The position numbers were made by a program, and so were the translations under genes. Shown here one piece after another: positions 5,876 through 15,454 of a stretch of DNA of 29,803 nucleotides. Numbering within the stretch: position 1 is the first letter of the stretch; each line of letters starts with the position of its first letter. This DNA comes from CAZAYP01 sp964489425 [NCBI: uncultured Verrucomicrobiota bacterium] (GTDB lineage: Bacteria; Verrucomicrobiota; Kiritimatiellia; RZYC01): positions 1 to 29,803 of the forward strand of contig CAZAYP010000068.1 in assembly GCA_964489425.1 (NCBI GenBank), read 5' to 3'. The notes below the pieces were generated by a model. The model was not told where the DNA came from, made no database searches, and was given only the letters and a program-made list of their open reading frames with translations.

Positions 5876-7327
5876 ATGAAACCATGGTTTAGTTGGCTGA
5901 TGACTGCGGTCGCGATCATCGTGCCGGCCGCTGGCGCGCAAGCCGGGTGGAGCCGCGACCCGAGCAACAACACCGTGGTGGTTTCATCCGCCAACACCAA
6001 CTTCTCCAGCCTGAACATCTGCCCGGACGGCCGCGGCGGCGCGTTCTTCTGTTGGATACAAACCCGGTCTCCGGGTTTGACAGACTACCGCGTCAATGTT
6101 CAGCAGGTTAACGCCCAGGGCGACATGGTCTGGCCGCTTTACGGGGTCAAGGTCAGCACCCTGACCTCGTCGCAATACGAGGTGGCCTTGGGCCCAAGCA
6201 TTGCCGACAACGGGCTTGTGGCGTGGATTGATCACCGCTACGGCAGGTACAACGTGGTGGGCCAGCGCGTTGAAACGCCCGGCATCATCCGCTGGCCCAG
6301 CAACGGCATGAGCGCCGTTTCCGCCACCAATATCCAGTCCAGCGTCCAGGTCATCGGCGACGGGTCCGGCGGCGCCCTGGTTGCCTGGCTGGACTGGCGC
6401 ACCGGCCACTGGCGGCCGTATATCCAGCGCCAGGAGGTTAACCAGGGCACCCCCTTGTGGGGGTCGAACGGCCGGATGGTTGTCACCAACATCGTCTCGT
6501 CCATCGACCTGCGCATGGTGTCCGACTACCAGTGCGGGGCGCTGCTCGCCTGGCCACAGAGCGTCCAATACGGGCTGAGCATAGTGCCGCAGGTCTTCGC
6601 GCAGCGCATCAGCCATCTCGGAAACATGTTATGGCCCAGCAACGGCGTGCTGGTGGCCGCCACCACCAATGGGCAATGGAATCACCAACTGGTCTGCGAC
6701 GATGCCGACGGCGCCATCGTGACCTGGAAAGAATACCGGCGGGCGGATGCCAACATCTATGCCCAGCGCATCAGCGCCAGCGGCCAGCGCCTGTGGAGCG
6801 CGACCGGCATGGGCGTGGCCACGAACTTCCTGGAACAGACCGAGCCGCAGATGGCCGGCGACGGCGCCGGCGGCGCGGTGATTGTTTACCAGGACGCCTA
6901 CACGCCGGGCTACGAATCGGACATCAACGCCCAGCGCATCGGCACCAACGGCGTGCACCTGTGGCAACCGGGCGGCACGGACATTGCGTTTGTCGGCGGC
7001 ATGGACGAGGTCCCGCGCATCGTGCGCACATCGACGGGCGACTTCATCGTGGCCTGGCGCTCGGAGCGCATGAACCATGGGATTTTTGCCCAGAAGATCA
7101 ACCCCGCCGGCCAGGTCCAGTGGGCCACCAACGGCGTATTCGTGGGCCGGGCGGACAACTATTCCCGGCCCGTTTTGACGGCGGATAAAAGCGGTGGCGC
7201 CATCATTCTTTGGCGGGCCGGTTTCGGCGGCACCAACGAAGTCAGAATCCAGATGGTCAACGCCAGCGGCGGACTGGGTCCGCTGACGGCCGGGTGCGCC
7301 GGCTGGGAGTTGCTGCTGCTGGAATGA
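5876..7327 (+). CDS. Exported beta-propeller-type repeat protein
   Basis: The ATG at 5876 has GGGGAG 6-7 nt upstream and opens a signal peptide (FSWLMTAVAIIVPAAGAQA), giving 483 residues. About eight repeats of 50-58 residues fill the mature protein. Each has the pattern D-G-x-G-G-A-x-(V/I)-x-W, then D-x-R, then (I/V)-x-A-Q-R-I/V, then G-x-x-x-W-x-x-x-G. This is the spacing of blades in a WD40-like or delta-60-like propeller. An eight-bladed propeller with N- and C-terminal strands closing the ring would fit. The protein ends in GCAGWELLLLE, the same kind of short Trp-Leu-Leu-Leu tail found on the two delta-60 proteins here. No enzymatic residues are visible; a binding or surface scaffold role is inferred. 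Confidence 0.8.
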   Translation: MKPWFSWLMTAVAIIVPAAGAQAGWSRDPSNNTVVVSSANTNFSSLNICPDGRGGAFFCWIQTRSPGLTDYRVNVQQVNAQGDMVWPLYGVKVSTLTSSQYEVALGPSIADNGLVAWIDHRYGRYNVVGQRVETPGIIRWPSNGMSAVSATNIQSSVQVIGDGSGGALVAWLDWRTGHWRPYIQRQEVNQGTPLWGSNGRMVVTNIVSSIDLRMVSDYQCGALLAWPQSVQYGLSIVPQVFAQRISHLGNMLWPSNGVLVAATTNGQWNHQLVCDDADGAIVTWKEYRRADANIYAQRISASGQRLWSATGMGVATNFLEQTEPQMAGDGAGGAVIVYQDAYTPGYESDINAQRIGTNGVHLWQPGGTDIAFVGGMDEVPRIVRTSTGDFIVAWRSERMNHGIFAQKINPAGQVQWATNGVFVGRADNYSRPVLTADKSGGAIILWRAGFGGTNEVRIQMVNASGGLGPLTAGCAGWELLLLE

Positions 7328-7371
7328 CGGCCATGATTTCATTTGGAGAAGTGGCCGGAAGAACAGTTCCC

Positions 7372-7440
7372 TTTCCGCGCCAAGCGCCACGGGGTATACT
7401 AAGTCCAAGCCGATAACGAGATTTTGCAGGGCCGGCTTGG
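7372..7440 (+). promoter_or_regulatory. Weak sigma70-like promoter followed by an inverted repeat, upstream of the giant peptidase
   Basis: TTTCCG (7372-7377) and TATACT (7395-7400) are 17 nt apart; the -10 match is good and the -35 match is poor. Directly downstream, CCAAGCCG (7405-7412) and CGGCTTGG (7433-7440) form a perfect 8-bp inverted repeat with a 20-nt spacer. It ends 27 nt before the ATG at 7467. It may be a 5'-UTR hairpin or an operator. Confidence 0.3.
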
Positions 7441-7466
7441 TTAACGCGATCAAAAGGAGGGGCACC

Positions 7467-10400
7467 ATGAAGATCTGGCAGGGGTTGCTTGGTTGTATCG
7501 TGGCCGCATGGGGTACGGCTGCATCGGCCCAGGATCTTCCGCGCGACTGGAGCCGGATGTGGGGCTCGGTTTCCAATGATTACGGCCAGGCCGTGGCGGC
7601 GGCCACGAGCGGCTACGTGTACGTGGCCGGGTACACCTGCAACTCGTTCGATGGCCAGACCAACAATGGCGTGCGCAACGCCACGCTCACCTGCTACAAT
7701 CAGGCTGGGGTCAAACAGTGGACCCGCATCTGGGGCGCGGCGGATTACACGGAGGGCTATGCCGTGGCCGTGGACGCGGCCGGCGCCATCTACGTGGCCG
7801 GCCAGACCTGGGCCGGGTTTGACGGCCAGCAGGCGCTTGGCAATGGGGACATTTTCCTGACCAGGTTCAAGACCACGGGCGAGCGGGAATGGTCGCGCAT
7901 CTGGGGGTCGCCGCGCATTGACAGCGGCCACGGGATCGCCGTGGACGCGTCGAATTACGTTTATGTTTGCGGGTATTGCCGGACCAACTTCGACGGTCAG
8001 GCTTACGTGGGCAACCGCGACATTTTTTATAGCAAGTACTCGCCCCAGGGCGCGCGCGAATACAGCCGCATCTGGGGATCGAGCAGCGATGATTACGGCC
8101 AGGGCATTGCCGTGGACCGCCAAGACCACATCTACGTGGCGGGCTACACCTACGCCGCGTTTGACGGGCAGTCGTTTGCCGGTTCGGCGGACGCGTTCCT
8201 GAGCATGTACAAGGCCGATGGCACGCGCCAGTGGTCGCGGTTGTGGGGCTCCGCCGCGGCGGACTCTGCCCGTGGCGTGGTCGTGGACCTGGCCGGCGCG
8301 GTGTACGTGGCCGGCTTTGGCGGGGCCTTTGGCGGGCAGCAGGCGATCGGCGACGCGGACCCGTTCCTGTGCCGCTACGACGAGACCGGTACGCGGGCCT
8401 GGGCGCGCATCTGGGGCTCGATCTGGGCGGACGCCGGCTGGGCCGTGGGCGTGAGCGGCACCAACGACATCTTCGTGACCGGCCTGGCCGCCTATGGCGC
8501 GGCTTTTGACGGCCAGAGCAACAAGTATGAAACCATTTACCTGTCGGCGTTCCGCGCCGACGGGTCGCGGCCGTGGACGCGGCGCTGGGGCACGTCCGAT
8601 GCCGAAGGGCACGGCGTGGCCGCCCTCTCGCCCAGCAATATCTTCGTGGGCGGCTACGCCTACGGCACGGTGGACGACCAGCCGTTCTTTGGCGAGTACG
8701 ACGGGTTCCTGAGCCGCTGGGCGCCCAACACGCCGCCGGTGATCACCTGGGGGCCGCAGGCCACCAAGGTGATGCGCCACGAGACGGAAGTCCAATGGGC
8801 CACCGACAAGGCCACCGACGCGCAGGTCTGGTACGGCAAAGGCACCGTGGGCTATTCCCATGGGGTGACCAACCCGGCCCTGGAGACCTCGCACACGCTG
8901 ATGCTCACCAACCTGGACGCCGCCACGACCTACCGCTACATCGTGCGCTCAACCGACAGCCGCTCCAACACCGTGACCAGCACCGAGCGCTTTTTCCAAA
9001 CCCTGGAGGAGCCGGCCGGCGGGTTCCTGGTGACCAACCTGATGCCCCTGGGCGATTTCATGATCCCGAACGCGTTCGGCATTGAAGCCACCGGCTGTAT
9101 TGACCGGGTGGACTTTTTCATCGACGGCCGGTTTTTCGGGTCCGCCTTTGGCGCGGCCCGTGAAGCCCTGTTCAACCCCGAATCCATCGGGCTGAACATC
9201 CTGGACCTGGTCGGCGCCCACCTCATCACCGCGCGGGCTTATGCCGACACCCAGGAAATGGCCATGGTCAGCACCACCTGGACCTTTTTCCGAAACTGCC
9301 AGACCAACCCGCCTGAAATCGAGGTCGAGATTCTTGACCCCTACGACGGGTACACCCTCGCCATCCGCACCAATTCAGCGCCGCGCACCAACCTGCTGCT
9401 GCGGGTCCAGGCCCGGGAAAACCTTGGTTACAATTTCAAGCCCCTGGACCGCAGCGGCGGCTTCGGGCCCTGGGGCGACCGCTGGCGGCGCGAGCCCATC
9501 TGGGTCGGAGTCAAGCAGGTGGATTTCTACATCAACGGGGTCAAGGTGGCGGAGAAGACCCAGCCGGGCACCAACGCGCCGTTCGTGTTCGAGCACTACT
9601 ATAACCTGGTCGGCGCGCCGACCGGGACCTACACGTTTTTCGCCAGCGCCATCACCAGCAACCTCTGCTACGAAAGCGATTCGGTGGCCTATACCCTCGA
9701 GCCGGCGCAAGGCGACCTGGAGGTCCAGCGCGCGCTGAACCAGTACGGCGGGTACCTGGGCGTCACCATCATGATCACCAACTACGGCAACGCCACGGCC
9801 TACGTGGACGAAATCTGTGACGACGCGCTCTACGGGTTCATGCCCGCCTGGCGCGAAGCCAGCGCCTACGAACAGCAGGTAGTGTATGACGGGGACACCG
9901 AGCGCGCCCGGGCGGTGTTGTCCTACGCCACCCCGCATGCGATTGTTCCGGGCGGGCACTATTCCGTAACATATTCCATGCTCCCGGTGCTGCGGCCCGG
10001 CTCGACGGACTACCGGGTCGATGGCGACTTGGTGTTGCGCTGGCACGACGGGTTCGGGAGCTACGCGCACACCCAGTACCAGTTCAACGTATGGGCCTGG
10101 CGCCAGGCCACGGCCCGTTGGAACCGGCTGGGCAACGCCGTGAGCAACATCCTGGCGCAGGCCGACTACCTGGTGGTCACCAGCCCGGACAACCTGCTCG
10201 CCGCTTACGACCACGCCGACGTCAACGAGCTGCTCTCGTCCGCGGCCGGGCTGGCGCTCCAGCGCCAGGGGGTCCTGGCCTTCACCCGCAGCTGCGCGGC
10301 CGCCAAGACCGGCTACGCCACCAACGATCTCTTTGCCATGGCCCACATGTTCGGCGATGGCCTGGAAGAGTTCTTCATGGCCGACCGCGACGCCGGCACC

Positions 10401-13400
10401 AATGCCGTGATGGACCATCTGCGCTCGTATAATTATATAAAGCAGATCACGCTCCGGGACCATAAGCTGCCCCTGGCACTTGGCACCAACTTCCTCTTCC
10501 GGGGCGATGCCATGGCGTCAGGATTCACGTCCGTGGGCGGCACCCCATTCGACCAGGTCATGATCGCCCACGGCACCACCAACCTCGGCAGCTTGAAGCA
10601 CGGGGTGGTTGATATTTACGCCTATGACCCGCTGCCAAGCGAATTGATCAAGACCAGCTTTGATCCGCGGCACAGCGACTCCTACTCGGTTGGCGACGGG
10701 TTCGCGGTCGGCGACATCAAGTCCGGCGCCGGCTGGTTGCGGGATGAAATCATCGTGGCCAAGGCCGGCACCGGCCGGGTCAGCGCCTGGGGCGAGTTGA
10801 ACTTATTCACCCTGTTCCAGTTCGACAGCGAATTCCGCTCCAACGATTTCTTCCTGGTTGGCAACGTGATGGGCACCGCCGAAGACGAAGTGCTGGTCGG
10901 AGACCTGTCGGACGACCGGGTGCTGGTCTATGTGGGCGGCAGCGGCGCCCTGGCCAACACGCTGGATTTGACTCTCGACGCCGGCGACGCCCTGGCCATC
11001 GGCGACGTGGGCTGGGACAGCTACCAGGAACTGGTGTTCGCCGACGAGTCCGAAGACCGCCTCGAAGTCTATTGCTGCGAGGCTGGCCGGTGGCGTTTGC
11101 GGGCTTGGTGCTACTGGGACTTCACCCGGAACTGCCGGCTGGCCGTGGCCGACATGCTGCCCAAGTCCGGCAACGAAATCCTGGTGGTCTGGGGCGCGGA
11201 CGAGCTCGGCCGCGCCGCCGGCGAGGTGGAACTGATCAATTGGCCGGTCGGCCGGTTCCCCGGCGACCGCTGGAGCCTGAAAGATCTGATGGACGAGGAC
11301 GGCGAGTGGACCACGCAACTCAGCCCGAGCTGGCCCTCCGCGGGCTACCTGGTCCTGCTGGGCGATGCCAACATCGTGTCCACCTTCGGCGCGGCCTGGC
11401 CGTACGGCGCCGGCAAGGTCAAGCGCGCCCAGCTCACCGACCGCGACTACGCCAACATGGCCGGCTCGCCCAACCGGCCCGAACTGGCCTGCGCCCGCAT
11501 CGTGGGCGAGACTGCCGCGGCCATGCGCGACCACATCCGCACCCTGCTGGACATCGAGGCCGGCGATCTGGGCACGCACAACCGCCGCGCTTACGTGGTC
11601 AGCGGCTTCAAGCGTGGACCGAGCGGCGACTCCGATGACATCAACATGCCCTGGCATGCCAGCAATGCCGCCCGGCGCCTGCGGAGCGCGGCCCTGGGCT
11701 TCAATGTGGTCCAGCAGACCACCGAGGGAACCAACGCCATCACCCGGGTGGACTTCTTTAACAACGCCATGGGCCGGTCCGTGATCCACCTGACCGGGCA
11801 CGGCAATTACAACCTTTGCGATATCATCCGGGCCAGCGATGTGGACACCGGGTTCACCGTGGACTCCAACCGGCCGTTGATCGTGGCCATGTCCTGCTCC
11901 ACCGCCAATTTCCAGCCCGGCGAAAGCATGGCCGAGGTGTTCCCGCGCCGCCGCGCCGCAGGCTATATCGGCGCTTCCGGCACGGCCCAGACTTACCTGG
12001 ACGACATCCTGATGGCCTTCTACGATCACCTGCCGGCCGCCGATGACATCGGCATGGCGCTGCGCGATGGCAAGTATGTTTATGGCAACGACGGCCGCAC
12101 GGAAGACGAGGTCCACTACAACTACAACAGCGCCATCTGCCTGCTCAACGGCGATCCCAAGATGACCATCCTGCCCGCCGGCGCGCGCCGCCAGGCCACC
12201 CAGCTTAACCTGCCCATGCGCAAGGCCGGGCCGCTGGATACCCTCACCATCCAGGTCCCCATGTACGAAGTCACCACTTCCGACACCAACGACTCGGTGT
12301 CCATCCCCGGCCAACTCAACTGCCTGGCCGAGGGGCAGCCGCCCGTGCCCATGTACCGGGCGTTCATCTATTACCCGCCCAACTGCCAGGTCCAGGACGT
12401 CAGCTTGACCCTGCGCGACGGTCAGAGCACCACCAGCGGGCTGCGCATCGCCGCCTTCCAGATCGCCGATTTTGACGATCCCGTCACCGCCGATCGCGCC
12501 CCGCGCGCATCCCTCGCTGGCTGGTGGCCCACGAATGACTTTGACTGGGCCTATGACTGGGCGCCCGGCGACACCAACGTGCTGATCCTGACCCTATATC
12601 CGTTCTTTTACGACGCCGGCACCACCGCGGCGATCTTCTTCACCAACTACCAGTTCCATGTCGACTACGCCGCGTCGGCTGTGGAAATCAACCGCATCCT
12701 GCTTGATCAGCGCTCCTACCGCAGCAACGCCACGGTGCAGGCCAACTACTGGATCTATAACACCAACAGCCAGGGCATGGATGTGGTGCTGGAATGCGAC
12801 ATCCGCTCGAACAACAACGTCGCGGCTTACACTTTCCCCCTGCAGACGCTCGGGGGCGTCCAGGGCCTGGCGTCCGGCACGCTTTCCTGGGATGCCGCGG
12901 GCTATGCCTCCGGCAACTATTACCTGGAAATGATCGCGCGCGACGATGCCGGCCACGTGCTGGATCGCGCCCGCGAAGATTTCGAGATCGAAGCCCTGGC
13001 CGGCCAGGTGGACGAACTGGCCATGGACCCGCGCGCGTACCGACGCGGCGAGAACGTCGCCCTGCAAGCCACTCTGTTGAACAGCGGCTTTGACACCTGT
13101 TCCGGTACGTTCGTGTTCCAGGTCCAGGATGCGTCCGGCCAGGTGGTCGCGGAGTTCCGCCACGACTTCAGCGGCCTGGCCGTGGGCAACACGCTCGGGT
13201 TCACCAGTGTCTGGTCCAACGCCAGCCTGGTGCCGCGCAACTGCCAGGTGCTGGCCTTCGTGGAGTTGGCCGAGGGCGACACCACCGCGCCCACGCAGCT
13301 CAGTTGGGCGGACGCCCCGCTGCTGCTGGACGAGGTGACCGCGCGGGACAACCTGGTGGTGATCCGCTGGCCCAGCGTGGCGGGCCGGACCTACGACATA

Positions 13401-13526
13401 GAGTGCAGCACCAACCTGCCCATGTTTGACGGGCTGTCCAACGTGCCGGCCGCCGCACCCCAGAACTGCTTCACGGCCGCACCACCCGGCGAGGTGTTGT
13501 TCTACCGGGTCAGGGAACGCCCGTAA
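7467..13526 (+). CDS. 2019-residue exported multidomain C25 (gingipain-type) cysteine peptidase with N-terminal SBBP propeller
   Basis: AGGAGG sits 6 nt before the ATG, and residues 1-22 are a signal peptide (GLLGCIVAAWGTAASAQ). Residues 28-420 are seven repeats of about 57 residues (W-S-R-I-W-G-S, G-x-A-V-D, Y-V-A-G, F-D-G-Q), a complete seven-bladed SBBP propeller. Residues 421-515 form a fibronectin III/phosphatase-like sandwich, followed by Ig-like regions. The peptidase C25 fold begins near residue 898 (DYLVVTSPDN) and resumes near 1293 (GYLVLLGDANIVSTF). His1445 in HLTGHGN and Cys1477 in AMSCSTANF are the expected catalytic dyad (His1441 is the alternative His). Five FG-GAP-like repeats (about 1010-1265) interrupt the catalytic domain. 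Two Ig-like domains and a terminal FYRV module follow. The substrate is unknown. It is far longer than usual for the family. Confidence 0.85.
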   Translation: MKIWQGLLGCIVAAWGTAASAQDLPRDWSRMWGSVSNDYGQAVAAATSGYVYVAGYTCNSFDGQTNNGVRNATLTCYNQAGVKQWTRIWGAADYTEGYAVAVDAAGAIYVAGQTWAGFDGQQALGNGDIFLTRFKTTGEREWSRIWGSPRIDSGHGIAVDASNYVYVCGYCRTNFDGQAYVGNRDIFYSKYSPQGAREYSRIWGSSSDDYGQGIAVDRQDHIYVAGYTYAAFDGQSFAGSADAFLSMYKADGTRQWSRLWGSAAADSARGVVVDLAGAVYVAGFGGAFGGQQAIGDADPFLCRYDETGTRAWARIWGSIWADAGWAVGVSGTNDIFVTGLAAYGAAFDGQSNKYETIYLSAFRADGSRPWTRRWGTSDAEGHGVAALSPSNIFVGGYAYGTVDDQPFFGEYDGFLSRWAPNTPPVITWGPQATKVMRHETEVQWATDKATDAQVWYGKGTVGYSHGVTNPALETSHTLMLTNLDAATTYRYIVRSTDSRSNTVTSTERFFQTLEEPAGGFLVTNLMPLGDFMIPNAFGIEATGCIDRVDFFIDGRFFGSAFGAAREALFNPESIGLNILDLVGAHLITARAYADTQEMAMVSTTWTFFRNCQTNPPEIEVEILDPYDGYTLAIRTNSAPRTNLLLRVQARENLGYNFKPLDRSGGFGPWGDRWRREPIWVGVKQVDFYINGVKVAEKTQPGTNAPFVFEHYYNLVGAPTGTYTFFASAITSNLCYESDSVAYTLEPAQGDLEVQRALNQYGGYLGVTIMITNYGNATAYVDEICDDALYGFMPAWREASAYEQQVVYDGDTERARAVLSYATPHAIVPGGHYSVTYSMLPVLRPGSTDYRVDGDLVLRWHDGFGSYAHTQYQFNVWAWRQATARWNRLGNAVSNILAQADYLVVTSPDNLLAAYDHADVNELLSSAAGLALQRQGVLAFTRSCAAAKTGYATNDLFAMAHMFGDGLEEFFMADRDAGTNAVMDHLRSYNYIKQITLRDHKLPLALGTNFLFRGDAMASGFTSVGGTPFDQVMIAHGTTNLGSLKHGVVDIYAYDPLPSELIKTSFDPRHSDSYSVGDGFAVGDIKSGAGWLRDEIIVAKAGTGRVSAWGELNLFTLFQFDSEFRSNDFFLVGNVMGTAEDEVLVGDLSDDRVLVYVGGSGALANTLDLTLDAGDALAIGDVGWDSYQELVFADESEDRLEVYCCEAGRWRLRAWCYWDFTRNCRLAVADMLPKSGNEILVVWGADELGRAAGEVELINWPVGRFPGDRWSLKDLMDEDGEWTTQLSPSWPSAGYLVLLGDANIVSTFGAAWPYGAGKVKRAQLTDRDYANMAGSPNRPELACARIVGETAAAMRDHIRTLLDIEAGDLGTHNRRAYVVSGFKRGPSGDSDDINMPWHASNAARRLRSAALGFNVVQQTTEGTNAITRVDFFNNAMGRSVIHLTGHGNYNLCDIIRASDVDTGFTVDSNRPLIVAMSCSTANFQPGESMAEVFPRRRAAGYIGASGTAQTYLDDILMAFYDHLPAADDIGMALRDGKYVYGNDGRTEDEVHYNYNSAICLLNGDPKMTILPAGARRQATQLNLPMRKAGPLDTLTIQVPMYEVTTSDTNDSVSIPGQLNCLAEGQPPVPMYRAFIYYPPNCQVQDVSLTLRDGQSTTSGLRIAAFQIADFDDPVTADRAPRASLAGWWPTNDFDWAYDWAPGDTNVLILTLYPFFYDAGTTAAIFFTNYQFHVDYAASAVEINRILLDQRSYRSNATVQANYWIYNTNSQGMDVVLECDIRSNNNVAAYTFPLQTLGGVQGLASGTLSWDAAGYASGNYYLEMIARDDAGHVLDRAREDFEIEALAGQVDELAMDPRAYRRGENVALQATLLNSGFDTCSGTFVFQVQDASGQVVAEFRHDFSGLAVGNTLGFTSVWSNASLVPRNCQVLAFVELAEGDTTAPTQLSWADAPLLLDEVTARDNLVVIRWPSVAGRTYDIECSTNLPMFDGLSNVPAAAPQNCFTAAPPGEVLFYRVRERP

Positions 13527-13542
13527 CCCGCCGGTACGTCTT

Positions 13543-13557
13543 GCGGCCGGGGGCCGC
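13543..13557. terminator. Compact GC hairpin between convergent genes
   Basis: GCGGCC-GGG-GGCCGC is a perfect 6-bp stem with a 3-nt loop. It lies in the 41-nt gap between the plus-strand peptidase and the minus-strand beta-helix gene. There is no T-tract on either side, so intrinsic termination is uncertain, but the position suits a shared bidirectional terminator. Confidence 0.35.
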
Positions 13558-13567
13558 CATCAAGCCA

Positions 13568-14824
13568 TCAGGGTTTATACTCGTCGGCGCCCACGTCCCA
13601 GGCCGACAGTTGCGGCCGGGTCTGGCCGTCAATATCGCCGGTGAAGTTGGTCAGGGTCATGCCCCGGTCAATCACGCTGGTGGTGCCGGCCACCACGTGC
13701 AGGTCGCCGTTGGTGGCCGCGACAAACCACGCCGCCACGGCGGTGGCCACGTTATTGGATGCCTTGGCCACGGGCGCGCTGTCGCGCCGCAGGATGGCCC
13801 GGTTGGCCAGGTTGTTGCGGAACCACAGGTTCGAGCTGTACGTGTACCGGTACTCGATGGGCCCGGTGTACGTGGGAATATAGACGGTGTTGTTGTCCAC
13901 CACCACGTTGTTGGCGCTTTCCAGCCCGATGCCCACGTCCGTGTTGGCGCCCGCGCCATTGTTGTACACCATGTTGTTGCGGATGGCGCTGGTGCCGCCG
14001 TTGTGGCCGTCGGCCGCCGTGCCCAGGCCGAACCCGATGCCGCGATCGCAGTTGATCACGATGTTGCGCTCCACCACCACGTTCTGCGGTACGGAGCAGC
14101 GTTTCCAGAAATGAATGGCGTGTTCGGCCAGGCCGTCCGTGGCGCGAATGTTGCGGAACAGGTTGTCGCGCACGCGCCAGTTGATGGCCTTGTGCACATC
14201 GATGCCGCCAGTGTAGGCCTGGTAAGCCCAGCCGCTGGTGAACTCGAACAGGCAGTTCTCCACCAGGCCGTCCGTGGCGCCCACCGGGTCGGATTCGGCC
14301 GAGGTGCCCTTGATGAACTGTTCGTTGCAGTTGACGATGCGGCAGTTGTGGACCCACAGGCCGGCGGCGTCGTACGGGGTCTGGCCATGCAGTTGGATGC
14401 CGTGGTACCTGCACCAGCCGAACGTCATGTCCGCGATGGTGACATGCGAGGCCGTCACCCAGAATACGTGCTCCACGCTGGCATCGGGCCCCGTATCCGG
14501 GCCGCGGATAATCACGGCATCGCGGTTGCCGGTGGCGCTGCGGATCAGCACGTGGTTGCAGGTGATGGGCAACGCCCAGTCCGTGAGCGTATAGGTACCG
14601 TTAGCCACCAGGATCGTGGCCGGCACCCCGGCGTCGTTAACGGCGGCGCAGGCGTTCTGCAACGCCGCCACGCTGCTGACGCGGTACACCACCCCGTTGG
14701 TGATCGTCAGCGGGCTGCCGTAGCCCGGCCGGTTGGTCGTGGCCGGGGTCGGGCCGGGATCGCTGGCTTGCAGCAGCAACGCGCAGATGCCGCCCACGGC
14801 ATGATGAAGCAGCCCGGCGCTCAT
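13568..14824 (-). CDS. Right-handed beta-helix protein, pectate-lyase-like
   Basis: This protein of 418 residues has a short hydrophobic N terminus (MSAGLLHHAVGGICALLLQA) that could be a signal peptide with an unusually neutral start. GGATGG just upstream of the ATG is a weak ribosome site. From about residue 45 the pattern is that of pectate-lyase-like helices: V-S-S-V-A-A-L-Q-N-A-C, then I-L-V-A-N-G-T-Y-T-L, then D-A-V-I-I-R-G. Turns such as N-C-R-I-V-N-C, E-N-C-L-F-E-F, R-D-N-L-F-R-N, R-N-N-M-V-Y-N-N and D-N-N-T-V follow. It ends with VIDRGMTLTNFTGDIDGQTR and DVGADEYKP, the closing motif also seen in choice-of-anchor Q proteins. A polysaccharide lyase or a non-catalytic surface helix are both possible. 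Unlike the other exported proteins here it has neither of the two recurrent C-terminal signatures. Confidence 0.8.
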   Translation of the reverse strand: MSAGLLHHAVGGICALLLQASDPGPTPATTNRPGYGSPLTITNGVVYRVSSVAALQNACAAVNDAGVPATILVANGTYTLTDWALPITCNHVLIRSATGNRDAVIIRGPDTGPDASVEHVFWVTASHVTIADMTFGWCRYHGIQLHGQTPYDAAGLWVHNCRIVNCNEQFIKGTSAESDPVGATDGLVENCLFEFTSGWAYQAYTGGIDVHKAINWRVRDNLFRNIRATDGLAEHAIHFWKRCSVPQNVVVERNIVINCDRGIGFGLGTAADGHNGGTSAIRNNMVYNNGAGANTDVGIGLESANNVVVDNNTVYIPTYTGPIEYRYTYSSNLWFRNNLANRAILRRDSAPVAKASNNVATAVAAWFVAATNGDLHVVAGTTSVIDRGMTLTNFTGDIDGQTRPQLSAWDVGADEYKP

Positions 14825-14938
14825 AATCCATCCAGGTTGTTGGCCATGCGCAACGATATCATTTCATCCTCATTTTGGGCGGCCAAAGACCAACCGCCTT
14901 TAGTCTGGTAAACAGCGGGTTGGATGAAAAGCCGCGCG

Positions 14939-15454
14939 CTAACCGAGGCGTGCCAGCCTTTCCCGCACGAGGCCTTGTTCAGGACCGCCGACCGCCGGCA
15001 ATACCCCAGCAATATCAGCTTGGGTCACGATGCCAGCGGATATCATCATGGAAACAAACTCAACATCCTTGCCGCGGCCCGCCGCCAACTTCGATATGGC
15101 CAAATCCACCGGTGCAATGCAAATGCCCCGCGCGCCACCCGTGTTCGCATTTTCCACCACAATAGCCCGCTTCCGCCAATCCAGCGGCAAAACCGCCGTC
15201 TGCGGCGCCACGCCATGCGCATAGCAGCCGAATGTTTCGTCAAAAGGCGACAGTTCTCCGATCGTGCCGTCAATCAAATCGGCCAACGCCGGATTGGATA
15301 ACGGATACAAATCGAGTTCCATGGACTGATTCAGCGGGGCTGGCAAATCCGGCACCGCCGCGAGCAAGGCCTGGCTGCCGACCACCACCAACTCGCGCTC
15401 ATTGGTAATGGCGGCCGCCGCTCTCAAAATGTGTTCCATCTGCTCACGTGTCAT
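14939..15454 (-). CDS. Nucleotidyltransferase-fold protein of the AbiEii/DUF6036 kind, putative toxin
   Basis: This 171-residue protein has an N-terminal helix, then ELVVVGSQALLAA and, after a spacer, SMELDLYPL. The G-S-x-A motif followed by an acidic D/E-x-D pair is the minimal nucleotidyltransferase active-site pattern of the AbiEii/MNT superfamily. Later come FDETFGCYAHGV and a basic DLAISKLAAGRGKD helix, the latter reminiscent of the D-L...K-x-x-A-x-R-x-K-D segment of AbiEii-type proteins. It overlaps the upstream gene by 11 nt, so the two are translationally coupled. From family knowledge such pairs act as toxin-antitoxin or abortive-infection modules, with the nucleotidyltransferase usually the toxin. 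Activity is not demonstrated by the sequence. Confidence 0.7.
   Translation of the reverse strand: MTREQMEHILRAAAAITNERELVVVGSQALLAAVPDLPAPLNQSMELDLYPLSNPALADLIDGTIGELSPFDETFGCYAHGVAPQTAVLPLDWRKRAIVVENANTGGARGICIAPVDLAISKLAAGRGKDVEFVSMMISAGIVTQADIAGVLPAVGGPEQGLVRERLARLG

Noticed and set aside
7257-8894. Minus-strand open frame of 545 codons over the SBBP repeats
   Set aside because: It is periodic only because the opposite strand is a seven-fold repeat; no domain or plausible start was found.
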